Part shown: piece after piece, positions 16,822-28,003 of the stretch
How the letters are laid out: each line of letters begins with the position of its first letter
How positions within the stretch are numbered: the first letter of the stretch is position 1
DNA from: Planctomycetia bacterium
GTDB lineage: Bacteria; Planctomycetota; Planctomycetia; Pirellulales; Thermoguttaceae
Length of the DNA stretch: 35,461 nucleotides
Assembly (NCBI GenBank): GCA_030527105.1
Contig: JAUNBK010000032.1
Coordinates: forward strand, 1-35,461
Direction of reading: 5' to 3'
Notes under the pieces: model-generated
Seen by the model: only the letters and a program-made list of their open reading frames with translations
Told to the model about the DNA's origin: nothing
Database searches by the model: none
Program-made: the position numbers and the translations under genes

Positions 16822-16849
16822 AGTGTATCACAAATAGGGTAGATTTCAA
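16822..16849 (-). promoter_or_regulatory. Divergent promoter, left half (towards the glycosyltransferase)
   Basis: On the minus strand, TTGAAA is followed after 16 bases by TACACT, with a run of G just upstream. It is the mirror image of the promoter at 16904-16931, sharing CCTATTTGTG in the spacer. Confidence 0.7.
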
Positions 16850-16903
16850 TCCCCCCCGAGAGAGATTTGCATGAGGACCTGAGGATTTTTTGCCCGGTGG
16901 GGG

Positions 16904-16931
16904 TTGAAATTCATCCTATTTGTGCTACACT
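16904..16931 (+). promoter_or_regulatory. Divergent promoter, right half (towards the dehydrogenase)
   Basis: TTGAAA is followed after 16 bases by TACACT, with GGTGGGGG just upstream and CCTATTTGTG in the spacer. It would produce a leader of about 270 bases, containing repeat copy F, before the ATG at 17209. Confidence 0.7.
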
Positions 16932-17029
16932 TTATGTGTGTTGCTGCGGTTTCTGGAGCGTGCTCTGGTACAGAGCTGGCGGCGCTTCGAGATGCGGCGG
17001 GTACATACACATCGTATATCATCGTGCAT

Positions 17030-17127
17030 TATACGTGCTTCAAATTCCCGTCTTGCGCGATGCTTCGAGAGCCGAGAGGCGTTGATCCGACGGCGGACGG
17101 CACTGGAATCAACGAGATGTATTATAA
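17030..17127 (+). repeat. Dispersed palindromic repeat, copy F (moderately diverged)
   Basis: TATACGTGCTTCAAATTCCC at the left, GATCCGACGGCGGACGGCAC in the centre and ATCAACGAGATGTATTATAA at the right follow the plus-orientation consensus. The right end lies about 80 bases before the dehydrogenase start. Confidence 0.85.
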
Positions 17128-17208
17128 AGCAAGATGCGCACTGAACATGGAGTATGGTTCGCTCTTTTCCGCCATTTGTGAAGATTTGTTATTGGAGAAT
17201 ATAGTCTT

Positions 17209-18264
17209 ATGAAAACGATTAAAATCAATCTTGTCCCCGGCGATGGAATTGGTGTGGACGTAGTTCGTGAGGGCGTCAAAGCGCTGCGGCGACTGGCGGA
17301 CGTGCATGGCGGAATCCGTTTCGAATTCAACGAACTCCCTTGGAGCTGCGAGTATTATTTAAAGCACGGCGAGATGATGCCCAAAGATGGACTCAAAATC
17401 TTGGAGGATTGTGACGCGATTTTGTTGGGTGCTGTCGGATTTCCGGGTGTCCCCGATGCAGTCTCCGCGCAGGAGCTTCTTTTCCCCATCCGTCGTGGGT
17501 TTGAGCAGTACGTGAATATGCGCCCGATCAAACTCCTGCCAGGGCTGGTCTCCCCAATCAAGAACGAGAAAATTGATTTTATCGTCGTGCGCGAAAATTC
17601 CGAGGGCGAGTATTGCTCACAAGGGTCGATTTCGAACGATGGAACTCCCGAAAAAATGGTGGTTCAGAACGCCGTTTTTACACAAAAGGGAACCGAACGC
17701 ATCATGCGTTACGCCTACAATTACGCAGTGGAGCACCAATATACAAAGGTCATGAGCGCCACGAAATCCAATGCGCTCAAGTATAGCATGGTGTTTTGGG
17801 ACGAGGTTCAGGCGGAGGTCGCGAAGGATTATCCTCAAATCGAGTCGAGAAAAATGCACATCGACGCGCTCACTGGGTATTTTATCATGCACCCGGACGA
17901 GCTGCAGGTCGTCGTGGCAAGCAACCTTTTTGGAGACATTTTGACGGATTTAGGCTCCGCCATGTTGGGGAGCATCGGCATCTCGCCCTCGGGGAACATC
18001 AACCCGGAAGGGAAGTTTCCGAGCATGTTTGAGCCAATCCATGGGAGCGCGCCAGACATTGCGGGGAAAGGAATTGCCAACCCGATGGGGACTTTGTGGG
18101 CGGTCGTCATGATGCTCGAACAATTGAAATTGCAGGAGTCTGCCGGTCTGCTCATGAACGCCATGTGCGAGGTACTCAAAGAGGGACTATATCGCACTCC
18201 AGACATTGGAGGAACCGCGACGACCTCCGAAATGGCAGACGCAATTATTGCAAAAGTTGTGTGA
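17209..18264 (+). CDS. NAD-dependent beta-decarboxylating dehydrogenase, tartrate/D-malate dehydrogenase type
   Basis: The 351-residue enzyme belongs to the isocitrate/isopropylmalate dehydrogenase family, which oxidises and decarboxylates 2-hydroxy acids with NAD and a divalent metal. Family marks: NLVPGDGIG, VVRENSEGEY, the lysine in SATKSNALKYS, the metal-binding aspartates in NLFGDILTDLGSAM, and HGSAPDIAGKGIANP for NAD binding. The substrate-helix block LLFPIRRGFEQYVNMRP and the preceding ELPWSCEYYLKHGEMMP resemble tartrate/D-malate dehydrogenases (TtuC/DmlA) rather than leucine-pathway LeuB. I therefore favour D-malate, tartrate or a related acid, with isopropylmalate as a lesser possibility. 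No leuC or leuD is nearby. GGAG lies 12 bases before the start, a rather long spacing. The WD40 gene follows in the same direction after about 130 bases with its own likely promoter. Confidence 0.9.
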   Translation: MKTIKINLVPGDGIGVDVVREGVKALRRLADVHGGIRFEFNELPWSCEYYLKHGEMMPKDGLKILEDCDAILLGAVGFPGVPDAVSAQELLFPIRRGFEQYVNMRPIKLLPGLVSPIKNEKIDFIVVRENSEGEYCSQGSISNDGTPEKMVVQNAVFTQKGTERIMRYAYNYAVEHQYTKVMSATKSNALKYSMVFWDEVQAEVAKDYPQIESRKMHIDALTGYFIMHPDELQVVVASNLFGDILTDLGSAMLGSIGISPSGNINPEGKFPSMFEPIHGSAPDIAGKGIANPMGTLWAVVMMLEQLKLQESAGLLMNAMCEVLKEGLYRTPDIGGTATTSEMADAIIAKVV

Positions 18265-18291
18265 TATTCCCCTTTTTTTTATGAATTCCTC

Positions 18292-18320
18292 TTGCACTAT
18301 ATTCGGGAATACGATAAAAG
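18292..18320 (+). promoter_or_regulatory. Possible promoter of the WD40-protein gene
   Basis: TTGCAC is followed after 17 bases by TAAAAG. The -10 match is partial. It lies between the dehydrogenase stop codon and the WD40 gene. Confidence 0.4.
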
Positions 18321-18392
18321 TAGAGGGAGAATAGGATGTGAGAGGTTGTTTTGGATATACGGGATATGGAGTCAATGGAAGAGGAAAAACCG

Positions 18393-19730
18393 ATGAGTGA
18401 AGATATTGAGACTTCGTCAGAGTCGGAAGAGCCTGCGGAAGTTGCCGAGAAAGATTCGGTAGAAGAGCACAAAACGCTCAAGATTCCCGAGCACAATCCG
18501 GACGAAGTGACGACTTGGTGGGTTCAAGGGAAAGACACCAAATCGACTTCGGCGAGACGCCGTGAGGCGAGGTGGCGGTGCGTCATGAAAATTTACACCG
18601 CGCTGCTTCTTTTGACGTTTGCCGTGTTGGGAATCGGCGGAGGGGGATACCTCATTTTTCGCCTCTTGGTCCCCGAGACGGTGGATGTTTTCACTCCCAA
18701 GGCGCGCGAATTGGCGCGTTTGGAGACGGGACACACCGGTCCCATCCGACAGATCGAAATCTCGTGGAACAGCAAGTATATCGCGACCTGCTCCGAAGAC
18801 GGAACGGCACTTTTGATCGACGCCTCCACGGGCACGATCGTGCGCCAAATGGAGGGACACCGGGCAGGTGTGAACGCCCTTGCGCTTGCTCGTCGAGATC
18901 TTGTCACGTCAAACGATTTGGAGACGATCCTCTTCCTCACTGGCTCCAGGGATATGTACGCGATTTTGTGGGACGTCGCTGCGAATCCCCCCAAGGCACT
19001 TTGCCGTTTGGGAGAGGAAAGCGAGGACGACATGATGGGCATCTCCACCACGTTGGAGGACGATCCTGATCTGGAGAGTATCATCAATCCTGTCCCGCCA
19101 AACGGACACTCCAAGGCGATTCAAGCGGTCGCACTCAGTCCCAGTGGACAATACGCCCTGACGGGTGGGGCGGACAAATGCATCATGCTGTGGAATTCCG
19201 TCACGCGAAAGAGGTACGTTACGCTGCACCAGCACACTGCGCCCGTTACATCTCTGGCATTCAACCCTCAGGGGGGGACGTATGCCTCGGGGAGTGCAGA
19301 CCACTCCATTCGCATTTGGGATTCACAGAACGATGCTATGATTCATTCCTTCCTAAGGCATTCTGGTCTAATCAGCGCCTTGACCTTCAGTGCCGATGGC
19401 AAGTTTCTCGTCTCGGGTTCTCGAGATCGTCGAACGATCGTGTGGAATGCGGAAAATGGCACGGTGATTCAGGAATTTCCCGCCGCTACGGAGATTGTGG
19501 GAGTGGCGCTCTCTCCCAATGGACGATATCTCTTGACGAGCATGTTCGAAAACAGCGCCGTTTTATGGGATCGTGACACGGGAGAAAAGATGCTCCAATA
19601 CGTCGCACCCTCGAAGATACTCTCGATCGCGATGAGCAGTGCTGTGGACGAGAATGGATTGCCTCTTTTCGTCGCTGTTGCCACGACCGACCTGCAAGTT
19701 ATTCTCTATCGCAACGAGTCCGAGGAATAG
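18393..19730 (+). CDS. Membrane-anchored WD40-repeat protein
   Basis: From the chosen start the protein is 445 residues: an acidic N-terminal tail rich in Glu and Ser, one membrane segment (about residues 67-93, TALLLLTFAVLGIGGGGYLI), and six to seven WD40 repeats to the C-terminus (for example GHTGPIRQIEISWNSKYIAT, QHTAPVTSLAFNPQGG, GSADHSIRIWDSQND, GSRDRRTIVWNAENG). These form a beta-propeller that normally binds partner proteins; with this single anchor the propeller is probably outside the cytoplasmic face. ATG 18393 has AGAGGA seven bases upstream; TTG 18351 and ATGs at 18366 and 18375 are in-frame alternatives that would lengthen the acidic tail. A GTG-initiated 20-codon frame (18339-18401) overlaps this start. 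The partner is unknown. Such WD40 proteins are frequent in Planctomycetota. Confidence 0.88.
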   Translation: MSEDIETSSESEEPAEVAEKDSVEEHKTLKIPEHNPDEVTTWWVQGKDTKSTSARRREARWRCVMKIYTALLLLTFAVLGIGGGGYLIFRLLVPETVDVFTPKARELARLETGHTGPIRQIEISWNSKYIATCSEDGTALLIDASTGTIVRQMEGHRAGVNALALARRDLVTSNDLETILFLTGSRDMYAILWDVAANPPKALCRLGEESEDDMMGISTTLEDDPDLESIINPVPPNGHSKAIQAVALSPSGQYALTGGADKCIMLWNSVTRKRYVTLHQHTAPVTSLAFNPQGGTYASGSADHSIRIWDSQNDAMIHSFLRHSGLISALTFSADGKFLVSGSRDRRTIVWNAENGTVIQEFPAATEIVGVALSPNGRYLLTSMFENSAVLWDRDTGEKMLQYVAPSKILSIAMSSAVDENGLPLFVAVATTDLQVILYRNESEE

Positions 19731-19736
19731 CCCGCT

Positions 19737-19763
19737 CACGCCCCCTTCTCATTGAGGGGCGTG
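19737..19763 (+). terminator. Hairpin after the WD40 gene, possible terminator
   Basis: CACGCCCC pairs perfectly with GGGGCGTG around an 11-base loop, beginning six bases after the stop codon. No T run follows, so it may act as a processing or stabilising hairpin or rely on Rho. Confidence 0.5.
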
Positions 19764-20614
19764 GGATGGATCCTGTGCAAAGGCTCCTTCAAACTTTGGT
19801 GGCACACCCGCCAGAGCAGTTCCTCACTTCCAGAAGGGTGGTCTTTTCGTGGAAGGAGAGCACTCTTGCTCTCCCAAAAAATTCCCCTCTTTCAGAAGGT
19901 GGCAAACGAAGGCTGATGGGGTGTTTTGCCAAGGGTACGCGTTTCCCCACTTCAGAACTACCCCCGCCCTACGGGCGTACCACTTCAGAGAAGGCGGATT
20001 GATTTTTGCGCGGAATCTCAAAAAATCAAAAATATAAGGGGCATTTCGAGGGCATTTTGCGAAATACCTATTTTTACGAAGTTGTATGATTATGGGTTTT
20101 TTCAAAATATTTTAGTCCACTATTCGTAAAAATGCCATATTGTGTAAAAATAAGACTCTGATGCGTTTCCCACTTTAGTGTTTTTTGATTCTTTTTAGTG
20201 AAAAAATGCGCTTTTTTGGTGTTTTTTGCGATCAAATGTTTTTTCCAAAAGTGGGTTTCAATGTAGAAATTCCGCAGCAGGGTTGATATTCGTCAATTTA
20301 ATTGTTTTTGAGGTGTTTTTGAGAGGTATTTCACACTTGTTTTAAGGCATTCAAGCGCAGCTGCACGAAACACGGACTAAAACATCGTGTTTCTCGGACA
20401 ACAATCTTTAGAATACGTGTTTTACGGGATATATTTCGAAATGTGAAGTTTTTTCTCTGGGAAAATGCGAAAAAAAGGCTCAAAATAGGCGGTTTTTTGA
20501 ATTTATGATTTCGGAGGAAGGAGAAAAATCGAGATTTCTTTCCCCCAAAAAGACCCGCATAGGGGTTCACTCAATTTGAAGGCACCTATCGTCGAAAAAA
20601 TTCGGGGGTGTCCT
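19764..20614. other. Gene-free region: quasi-repeats, then AT-rich DNA with inverted repeats
   Basis: I find no credible gene here. The left part (to about 20010) holds four similar short blocks, CACTTCCAGAAGG (19825), CCTCTTTCAGAAGG (19886), CCCACTTCAGAAC (19946) and CCACTTCAGAGAAGG (19980), and a perfect hairpin GGAGAGCA-CTCT-TGCTCTCC (19855-19874). The right part is AT-rich with T runs and inverted repeats: TTTTTACGAA / TTCGTAAAAA (20071-20080, 20123-20132) and GAAACACG / CGTGTTTC (20367-20374, 20386-20393). Short open frames such as 20331-20570 have biased composition and no ribosome-binding sites. It could be a decayed element, a non-coding RNA or a structural region. Confidence 0.6.
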
Positions 20615-20642
20615 TTGACTTTATTTCAAAATCGGGTATAAT
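20615..20642 (+). promoter_or_regulatory. Sigma-70-type promoter of valS
   Basis: TTGACT is followed after 16 bases by a perfect TATAAT, about 50 bases before the valS ATG. Confidence 0.8.
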
Positions 20643-20694
20643 ACAGACCTTTGTTATCGTCGTTTGCAAATTCAATTATGTGTCAGGTGTCGTA

Positions 20695-23823
<3,129 letters not shown>

Positions 23824-23835
23824 GGGCAAAGGTCA

Positions 23836-23942
23836 TATACTCATCGTCGTTTAAAATTCCCGTTTTGCGCGGCGCTTTGCGAGCCGTGGTGCGTAGCTCC
23901 GACGGCGGACGGAACGGGAAATTTCAACGGGAAGTATTATAA
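23836..23942 (+). repeat. Dispersed 105-bp palindromic repeat, copy D (complete)
   Basis: A complete, well-conserved copy from TATACTCATCGTCGTTTAAA to ACGGGAAGTATTATAA. It begins about 12 bases after the valS stop codon and is the first of a direct pair with copy E. Confidence 0.92.
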
Positions 23943-23974
23943 TACCTCTCAGCGAGTATAGATGAAGCACTTCT

Positions 23975-24004
23975 GCTGGCGCTCAAGCGAAATTGAGCGC
24001 CAGC
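23975..24004. terminator. Perfect 12-bp hairpin between the two repeat copies, likely terminator
   Basis: GCTGGCGCTCAA pairs perfectly with TTGAGCGCCAGC around the six-base loop GCGAAA, followed on the plus strand by GTCATTTT. It lies between convergent genes (valS and the His-rich lipoprotein gene) and may serve both, though the T run is short. Confidence 0.6.
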
Positions 24005-24011
24005 GTCATTT

Positions 24012-24118
24012 TACACCCATCGTCGTTTAAAATTCCCGTTTTGCGCGACACTTTGCGAGCCGTGGTGCGTAGCTCCAACGGCGGACGAAACGGGAAATTT
24101 CAGCGGGAAGTATTATAA
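24012..24118 (+). repeat. Dispersed 105-bp palindromic repeat, copy E (complete)
   Basis: A complete copy from TACACCCATCGTCGTTTAAA to AGCGGGAAGTATTATAA, in the same orientation as copy D and about 70 bases after it. It differs from D at only a handful of positions. It ends about 22 bases before the stop codon of the gene at 24141-24680. Confidence 0.92.
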
Positions 24119-24140
24119 GTCCCTCTGGGATGTTTTTCTT

Positions 24141-24680
24141 CTACTTCGCCTTCTCGAAATCCGCGCTGAATGGGGCGCCATCAATCTCAACGACGGCAGA
24201 AGCGTTGAGCGACTCGCCACGCAGAAGCGCTTTCAATTCGTCCGACGCCAACTCGAAACGGAGACTCTCGCCAGCGGCGGTTTCGACTTTCGCCAGCGTG
24301 AAGGATTGCGGCGCGTCGCTCACCACACATCGAATCTCCACGCTCTCGACGCCAGCCGCGATTGGCTCAAAATGCGCGTTCGTCAGATAGGCGCGAACGA
24401 TATTGTCGGCGTCCTGCGTCGTCACTTCGAGCGCGTATTTGTGTCCGGGGAAATTCACGACCCACTGCTTGTAGTGCGAAATATGAAGCGCTGCGTGCGC
24501 GTCCGCCTCCGACGCCGCATCATGAGCATCATGGTCGCTGTGGTCGTGTCCACAATTCTCGTCGTGCACGTGTCCGGCAGACGACGGGGAATTGCCTGCG
24601 TCTTGGCTGCATCCCGAACATGCGAAAATCGCGTACGCAGCGAGCGTCACGAGCGTGGCAAGGGTGAAGGTTTTGGTCAT
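24141..24680 (-). CDS. Exported His-rich protein, probable lipoprotein, of the metal-efflux locus
   Basis: The 179-residue protein starts with a signal sequence (MTKTFTLATLVTLAAYAIFA) followed by cysteines at 21 and 24, suggesting lipid attachment, though the lipobox is not ideal. Residues of about 37-60 form a His/Asp-rich patch (HVHDENCGHDHSDHDAHDA) suited to binding metal ions. The rest is a small domain I do not recognise. The start at 24680 has a strong GGAGG seven bases upstream; an upstream in-frame start (24776) has none. The RND pump gene ends 64 bases upstream on the same strand, so this is probably the last gene of the efflux operon. A role as a periplasmic metal-binding partner is inferred from composition and position. 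Confidence 0.8.
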   Translation of the reverse strand: MTKTFTLATLVTLAAYAIFACSGCSQDAGNSPSSAGHVHDENCGHDHSDHDAHDAASEADAHAALHISHYKQWVVNFPGHKYALEVTTQDADNIVRAYLTNAHFEPIAAGVESVEIRCVVSDAPQSFTLAKVETAAGESLRFELASDELKALLRGESLNASAVVEIDGAPFSADFEKAK

Positions 24681-24744
24681 AATGATTCCTCCATAAAATG
24701 GGTAAAGGTGAAATAAATCGTCTAAAAAATTCAAACAACAAAAC

Positions 24745-27700
24745 TCAATTGAGGATTCTTTCGTCTCCCTGGGCATCTGCTTCGAGGAGTTTTCGCACAG
24801 TGTTTTGCGAGCACGTCCAGAAAAGCGCCGGTCTCACGAAAAATTCCATGAGCGTCGACGTGATCAAACCACCAACGACTACCGTTGCAATGGGGTACAA
24901 AATCTCTCGACCGGGCATGTCTGGCGCAAACGTGAGCGGAAGCAGCCCGAGCGTGGAAGTGAGCGCCGTCATAAGAACGGGCGCGACGCGGTCTCGCCCC
25001 GCTTTTATGATCACGTCTTGCGAAAATTGATACCCTTCAAAGCGCATCAAGTGAAAATAATGGTCGATGAGCAAAATCCCATTTCGCGACGCAATTCCGC
25101 AGAGCGAAATCATGCCGACGAGATTCGGAATCGAACGATCTTGCCCCGTGAGTTCCATCGCCGCCACGGCTCCAATGAGCGCAAGTGGGAGGGACGACAT
25201 AATCTGGAGCGCAATATTGCCCGATCGAAACATGCGGAAAAGCACGAGAAAAATCGCCGTGAGCGAAAAACACGAGAGGAGCAAAAGGCGCCGTGTCGAC
25301 TCCTGCTCGCTCTCGAAAAGCCCCGTAAGAAGAATCCCAACGTCGTGCGAGGTGAGTTCTCTCCAATGCGGGGCGAGAGTCGCGACGATATCGTTTTTAA
25401 TGTCGACGGCGCCTCGGTTTCTCGGGTTGGCTTGAACCGTGATTTGCGCCCGACACGCTTCATGATCGATTCGCGCGGGACCGACGGTGTTTTCGATTTT
25501 CGCCACGGCAGAGAGCGGAATCGCACTTCCGTCCGGGAGCTGAATCGGAAGTTGGGAGAGCGTCTCCAAATCCTCGCGATAATCATCGGAGAGTCTCAAA
25601 AGAACGTCGAACGTTTTGACGCCGTCCTCCAAAACCTCCGTCGCAACGACTCCCTGCATGGCGATTTCCACCGTACGATTCACGTCCTCGGGAGTGATTC
25701 CGTATAATTTAAGCTCGTCGCGTCGAAGCGTCACGCGAACTTGAGGAATGTCGAGTTGGACGGGTTCGATTCGAACGTTCCCAATGCCGGGGATGTGCGA
25801 TATCAACTTCTGAATTTGGAGCGCACGCTGCCGCAAAAGTTTCATGTCGTTCCCACGCACTTTGATGGCGATTTGCGAGCGCGTCCCCGTCCTCAGGTGC
25901 GAAATCGCGTGCTGGAGCGGCTGGTCGTAAAAACATATCGCGCCCGGTGTGTTCTGCGCGTCGATCACCTTGTCGATGTCGTCGAATATCTCCGAGATGC
26001 CTCTTTGGGACGTCAAATCAAGCGAACAAAGCATCTCCGACGTATTCACGGGGACGGCGTGTTCGTCTAACTCGGCACGACCCGTTTTTCTCACCACGGA
26101 GAGCACTTCGGGTATCTCCAAAAGTTGTCGAGCTATTTCGGACGCGTATCGTTCGGAAGTTTCGATCGATTTCCCTGGCGTGAGCGACACACTCACCTGA
26201 GGCGCACCCTCGTTAAACGGCGGAACGAAGTCGCGCTCCATGTCCATGAAGATAACGCCAAAAATGAGGACTAAAAACGCTGCCGAGGCGAGAATCGACT
26301 TGGGATAGTTGAGACTCACGCGAATCGCGCGCTCCGCGCACCACTGGCAGACGCGAAGGAGGAATCCCTCGTGTTCTCTCGCTTTCTCGGCTTTCGAAGG
26401 AAGCAAAAAATAGGCAAGCACGGGCGTCAGCGTGAGCGAAACGACGAGCGAGGAGAGAATCGAGACGACGTACGCCACGCCCAGCGGCGCGAACAATTTG
26501 CCCTCCATCCCCGGCAGGAAAAATATCGGGAAGAAAACCAAAACCACAATAATCGTCCCGAAAACGATGGAGTTGCGAATCTCGGCACTCGCATCGAACA
26601 CGACGCGCAGCGCGCCACGTCTTTTCGAGGGTTCTAAACGAAAATTCTCACGCAGACGCCGAAATATATTCTCAACGTCCACAATCGCATCGTCGACCAG
26701 CTCGCCAATCGCGACCGCCAAACCACCGAGGGTCATTGTGTTGATCGAAAAACCAAACCACGCGAAAATGAGGCACGAAATCAAAATCGACATAGGCATC
26801 GCCAAAATCGTTATGAACGTGACGCGAAAATTCATCAAAAAGAGCGCCAAAATGACCAACACCAACAGGGCACCAACCCACAGCGCCTCCAAAACGTTGT
26901 GGATTGCGAGGTTGATAAACGTCTGCTGCTGGTAGAGCGGTTCGATTTTTATGCCCGGAAAATCGCTTTGGATTGCCTCTTCGATCATCTTGGCTTTTTC
27001 GAGAATCTGCTGCGATAATTCTCGCGTGTCGACGCCAATTTGCTTCTCAATCGTGAGCACGACGGCGGGACCCGCATGGATGGAGCCGTCGGCACGCTTC
27101 ACGTATGCGCCACTCGTTCCGACTTTCACGGCAGGGGCGAGCAGAACGTTCGCCACCTGCTCCAAAACGACTGGCGGCTGACTCTCTCCCTTCACGACGA
27201 GACCCTTCAAATCCTCGACCGACTCAATCCGTCCAATCGAGCGCACCAAAACGCGGTCGGGACCCTGCTTGTTGAGAAACCCACCCGTCACGTTTCGATT
27301 GCTTTTTTCCAGCGCCTCCTCAATGTCCTCAAACGTGACGCCATACCGCCGCATGTCGTCGAGTCGGGCTTGGATTTGATACTGCTTCAAGTCGCCACCA
27401 ATGACGAGTATTTCGGAGATGCCCGGTATTTCGAGGAGTTGGCGTCGAACCGTCCAATCGGCAAGCGTGCGCAATTCCATGGGCGGAATCTCTCCCGACT
27501 CGTCCCAAATGGTGAGAAACATAAGCTGAGCGATCATGGAGACGGAGGGCGTCATGCGCGGAATAATCCCTTCAGGAAGCGTTTCCGCCGCGAGTTGGAG
27601 GCGCTCGTCGACGATCTGGCGACACTTGAGCTGCTCCATTTCCCAATTGAATTCGATCGTAAAAACGGAGAGTCCCGCTGTCGAGCTGCTTCGAATGGTC

Positions 27701-27939
27701 GTGACGCCCGTCGCGCCGTTGAGATACGTCTCCAACGGAATCGTCACGAGCGTGTCGACTTCCTCGGGAGCCATCCCCTCGCACTCCGTAATCACGGTGA
27801 CTCTCGGTCGGCTTATGTCTGGAATCACTTCGACCGGCAGAAGCAGCGTCTGATACGCGCCATAAATCATCAAGCCGAGGGACAGTATTATGATCAATAA
27901 TTTGTTGTTAAGCGAAAAACGAATGATTGCGTTAAACAT
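24745..27939 (-). CDS. RND-family efflux pump, inner-membrane permease (CusA/CzcA-like)
   Basis: The 1064-residue permease uses the proton gradient to export its substrate through a three-part pump across both membranes. Evidence: the N-terminal FSLNNKLLIIILSLGLMIYG segment, two large periplasmic loops, the clustered membrane segments of each half, and GELVDDAIVDVENIFRRLRE in TM4. The start at 27939 (MFNAIIRFSLNNK) fits the family and has AGGA nine bases upstream; 27987 is a less likely alternative. Compared with CzcA, TM4 lacks the aspartate of the DFG motif (Ala here) but keeps the VD aspartate and the VEN glutamate, with two additional acidic residues in VDDAIVD. Genes for the fusion protein and outer-membrane channel lie upstream and metal-binding proteins flank it, so a heavy metal is the likeliest substrate; drug export is an alternative. 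Confidence 0.93.
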   Translation of the reverse strand: MFNAIIRFSLNNKLLIIILSLGLMIYGAYQTLLLPVEVIPDISRPRVTVITECEGMAPEEVDTLVTIPLETYLNGATGVTTIRSSSTAGLSVFTIEFNWEMEQLKCRQIVDERLQLAAETLPEGIIPRMTPSVSMIAQLMFLTIWDESGEIPPMELRTLADWTVRRQLLEIPGISEILVIGGDLKQYQIQARLDDMRRYGVTFEDIEEALEKSNRNVTGGFLNKQGPDRVLVRSIGRIESVEDLKGLVVKGESQPPVVLEQVANVLLAPAVKVGTSGAYVKRADGSIHAGPAVVLTIEKQIGVDTRELSQQILEKAKMIEEAIQSDFPGIKIEPLYQQQTFINLAIHNVLEALWVGALLVLVILALFLMNFRVTFITILAMPMSILISCLIFAWFGFSINTMTLGGLAVAIGELVDDAIVDVENIFRRLRENFRLEPSKRRGALRVVFDASAEIRNSIVFGTIIVVLVFFPIFFLPGMEGKLFAPLGVAYVVSILSSLVVSLTLTPVLAYFLLPSKAEKAREHEGFLLRVCQWCAERAIRVSLNYPKSILASAAFLVLIFGVIFMDMERDFVPPFNEGAPQVSVSLTPGKSIETSERYASEIARQLLEIPEVLSVVRKTGRAELDEHAVPVNTSEMLCSLDLTSQRGISEIFDDIDKVIDAQNTPGAICFYDQPLQHAISHLRTGTRSQIAIKVRGNDMKLLRQRALQIQKLISHIPGIGNVRIEPVQLDIPQVRVTLRRDELKLYGITPEDVNRTVEIAMQGVVATEVLEDGVKTFDVLLRLSDDYREDLETLSQLPIQLPDGSAIPLSAVAKIENTVGPARIDHEACRAQITVQANPRNRGAVDIKNDIVATLAPHWRELTSHDVGILLTGLFESEQESTRRLLLLSCFSLTAIFLVLFRMFRSGNIALQIMSSLPLALIGAVAAMELTGQDRSIPNLVGMISLCGIASRNGILLIDHYFHLMRFEGYQFSQDVIIKAGRDRVAPVLMTALTSTLGLLPLTFAPDMPGREILYPIATVVVGGLITSTLMEFFVRPALFWTCSQNTVRKLLEADAQGDERILN

Positions 27940-28003
27940 TTTTTGGTATCCTACGCGAAATTTTGCTAAACGAACGAGAAAATCCAACCTCTGAGTGACT
28001 CAT

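Larger units (their letters stand above)
16636..17208. other. Regulatory intergenic region without genes
   Basis: This 573-base gap between two divergent genes holds repeat copy G, a 37-base inverted pair that forms back-to-back promoters, and repeat copy F, arranged almost symmetrically. Short open frames across it, such as 16904-17212, run through the promoter arm and repeat and have no ribosome-binding site, so I regard the region as non-coding. Confidence 0.75.

Noticed and set aside
16841..16910. Resemblance to CRISPR repeat ends (GATTTCAATCCCC and its mirror)
   Set aside because: There are only two copies, in inverted orientation, with no array or cas gene. They are better explained as the paired promoters.
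16904..17212. 102-codon plus-strand frame upstream of the dehydrogenase
   Set aside because: It begins in the -35 box of the divergent promoter and reads through repeat copy F, so it is very unlikely to be a gene.
19827..19850. T-box-like AGAAGGGTGG upstream of valS
   Set aside because: The match to the T-box core is partial, it lies nearly 800 bases before the valS promoter, and no specifier stem or terminator pair is visible.
19824..20105. 93-codon minus-strand frame in the gene-free region
   Set aside because: It spans the CACTTCAGA quasi-repeats and AT-rich DNA, has no ribosome-binding site, and its Arg/Trp/Pro-rich composition looks like translated intergenic repeat.
20331..20570. 79-codon minus-strand frame
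   Set aside because: Lys/Phe-rich composition follows from A/T runs; no ribosome-binding site or motif.
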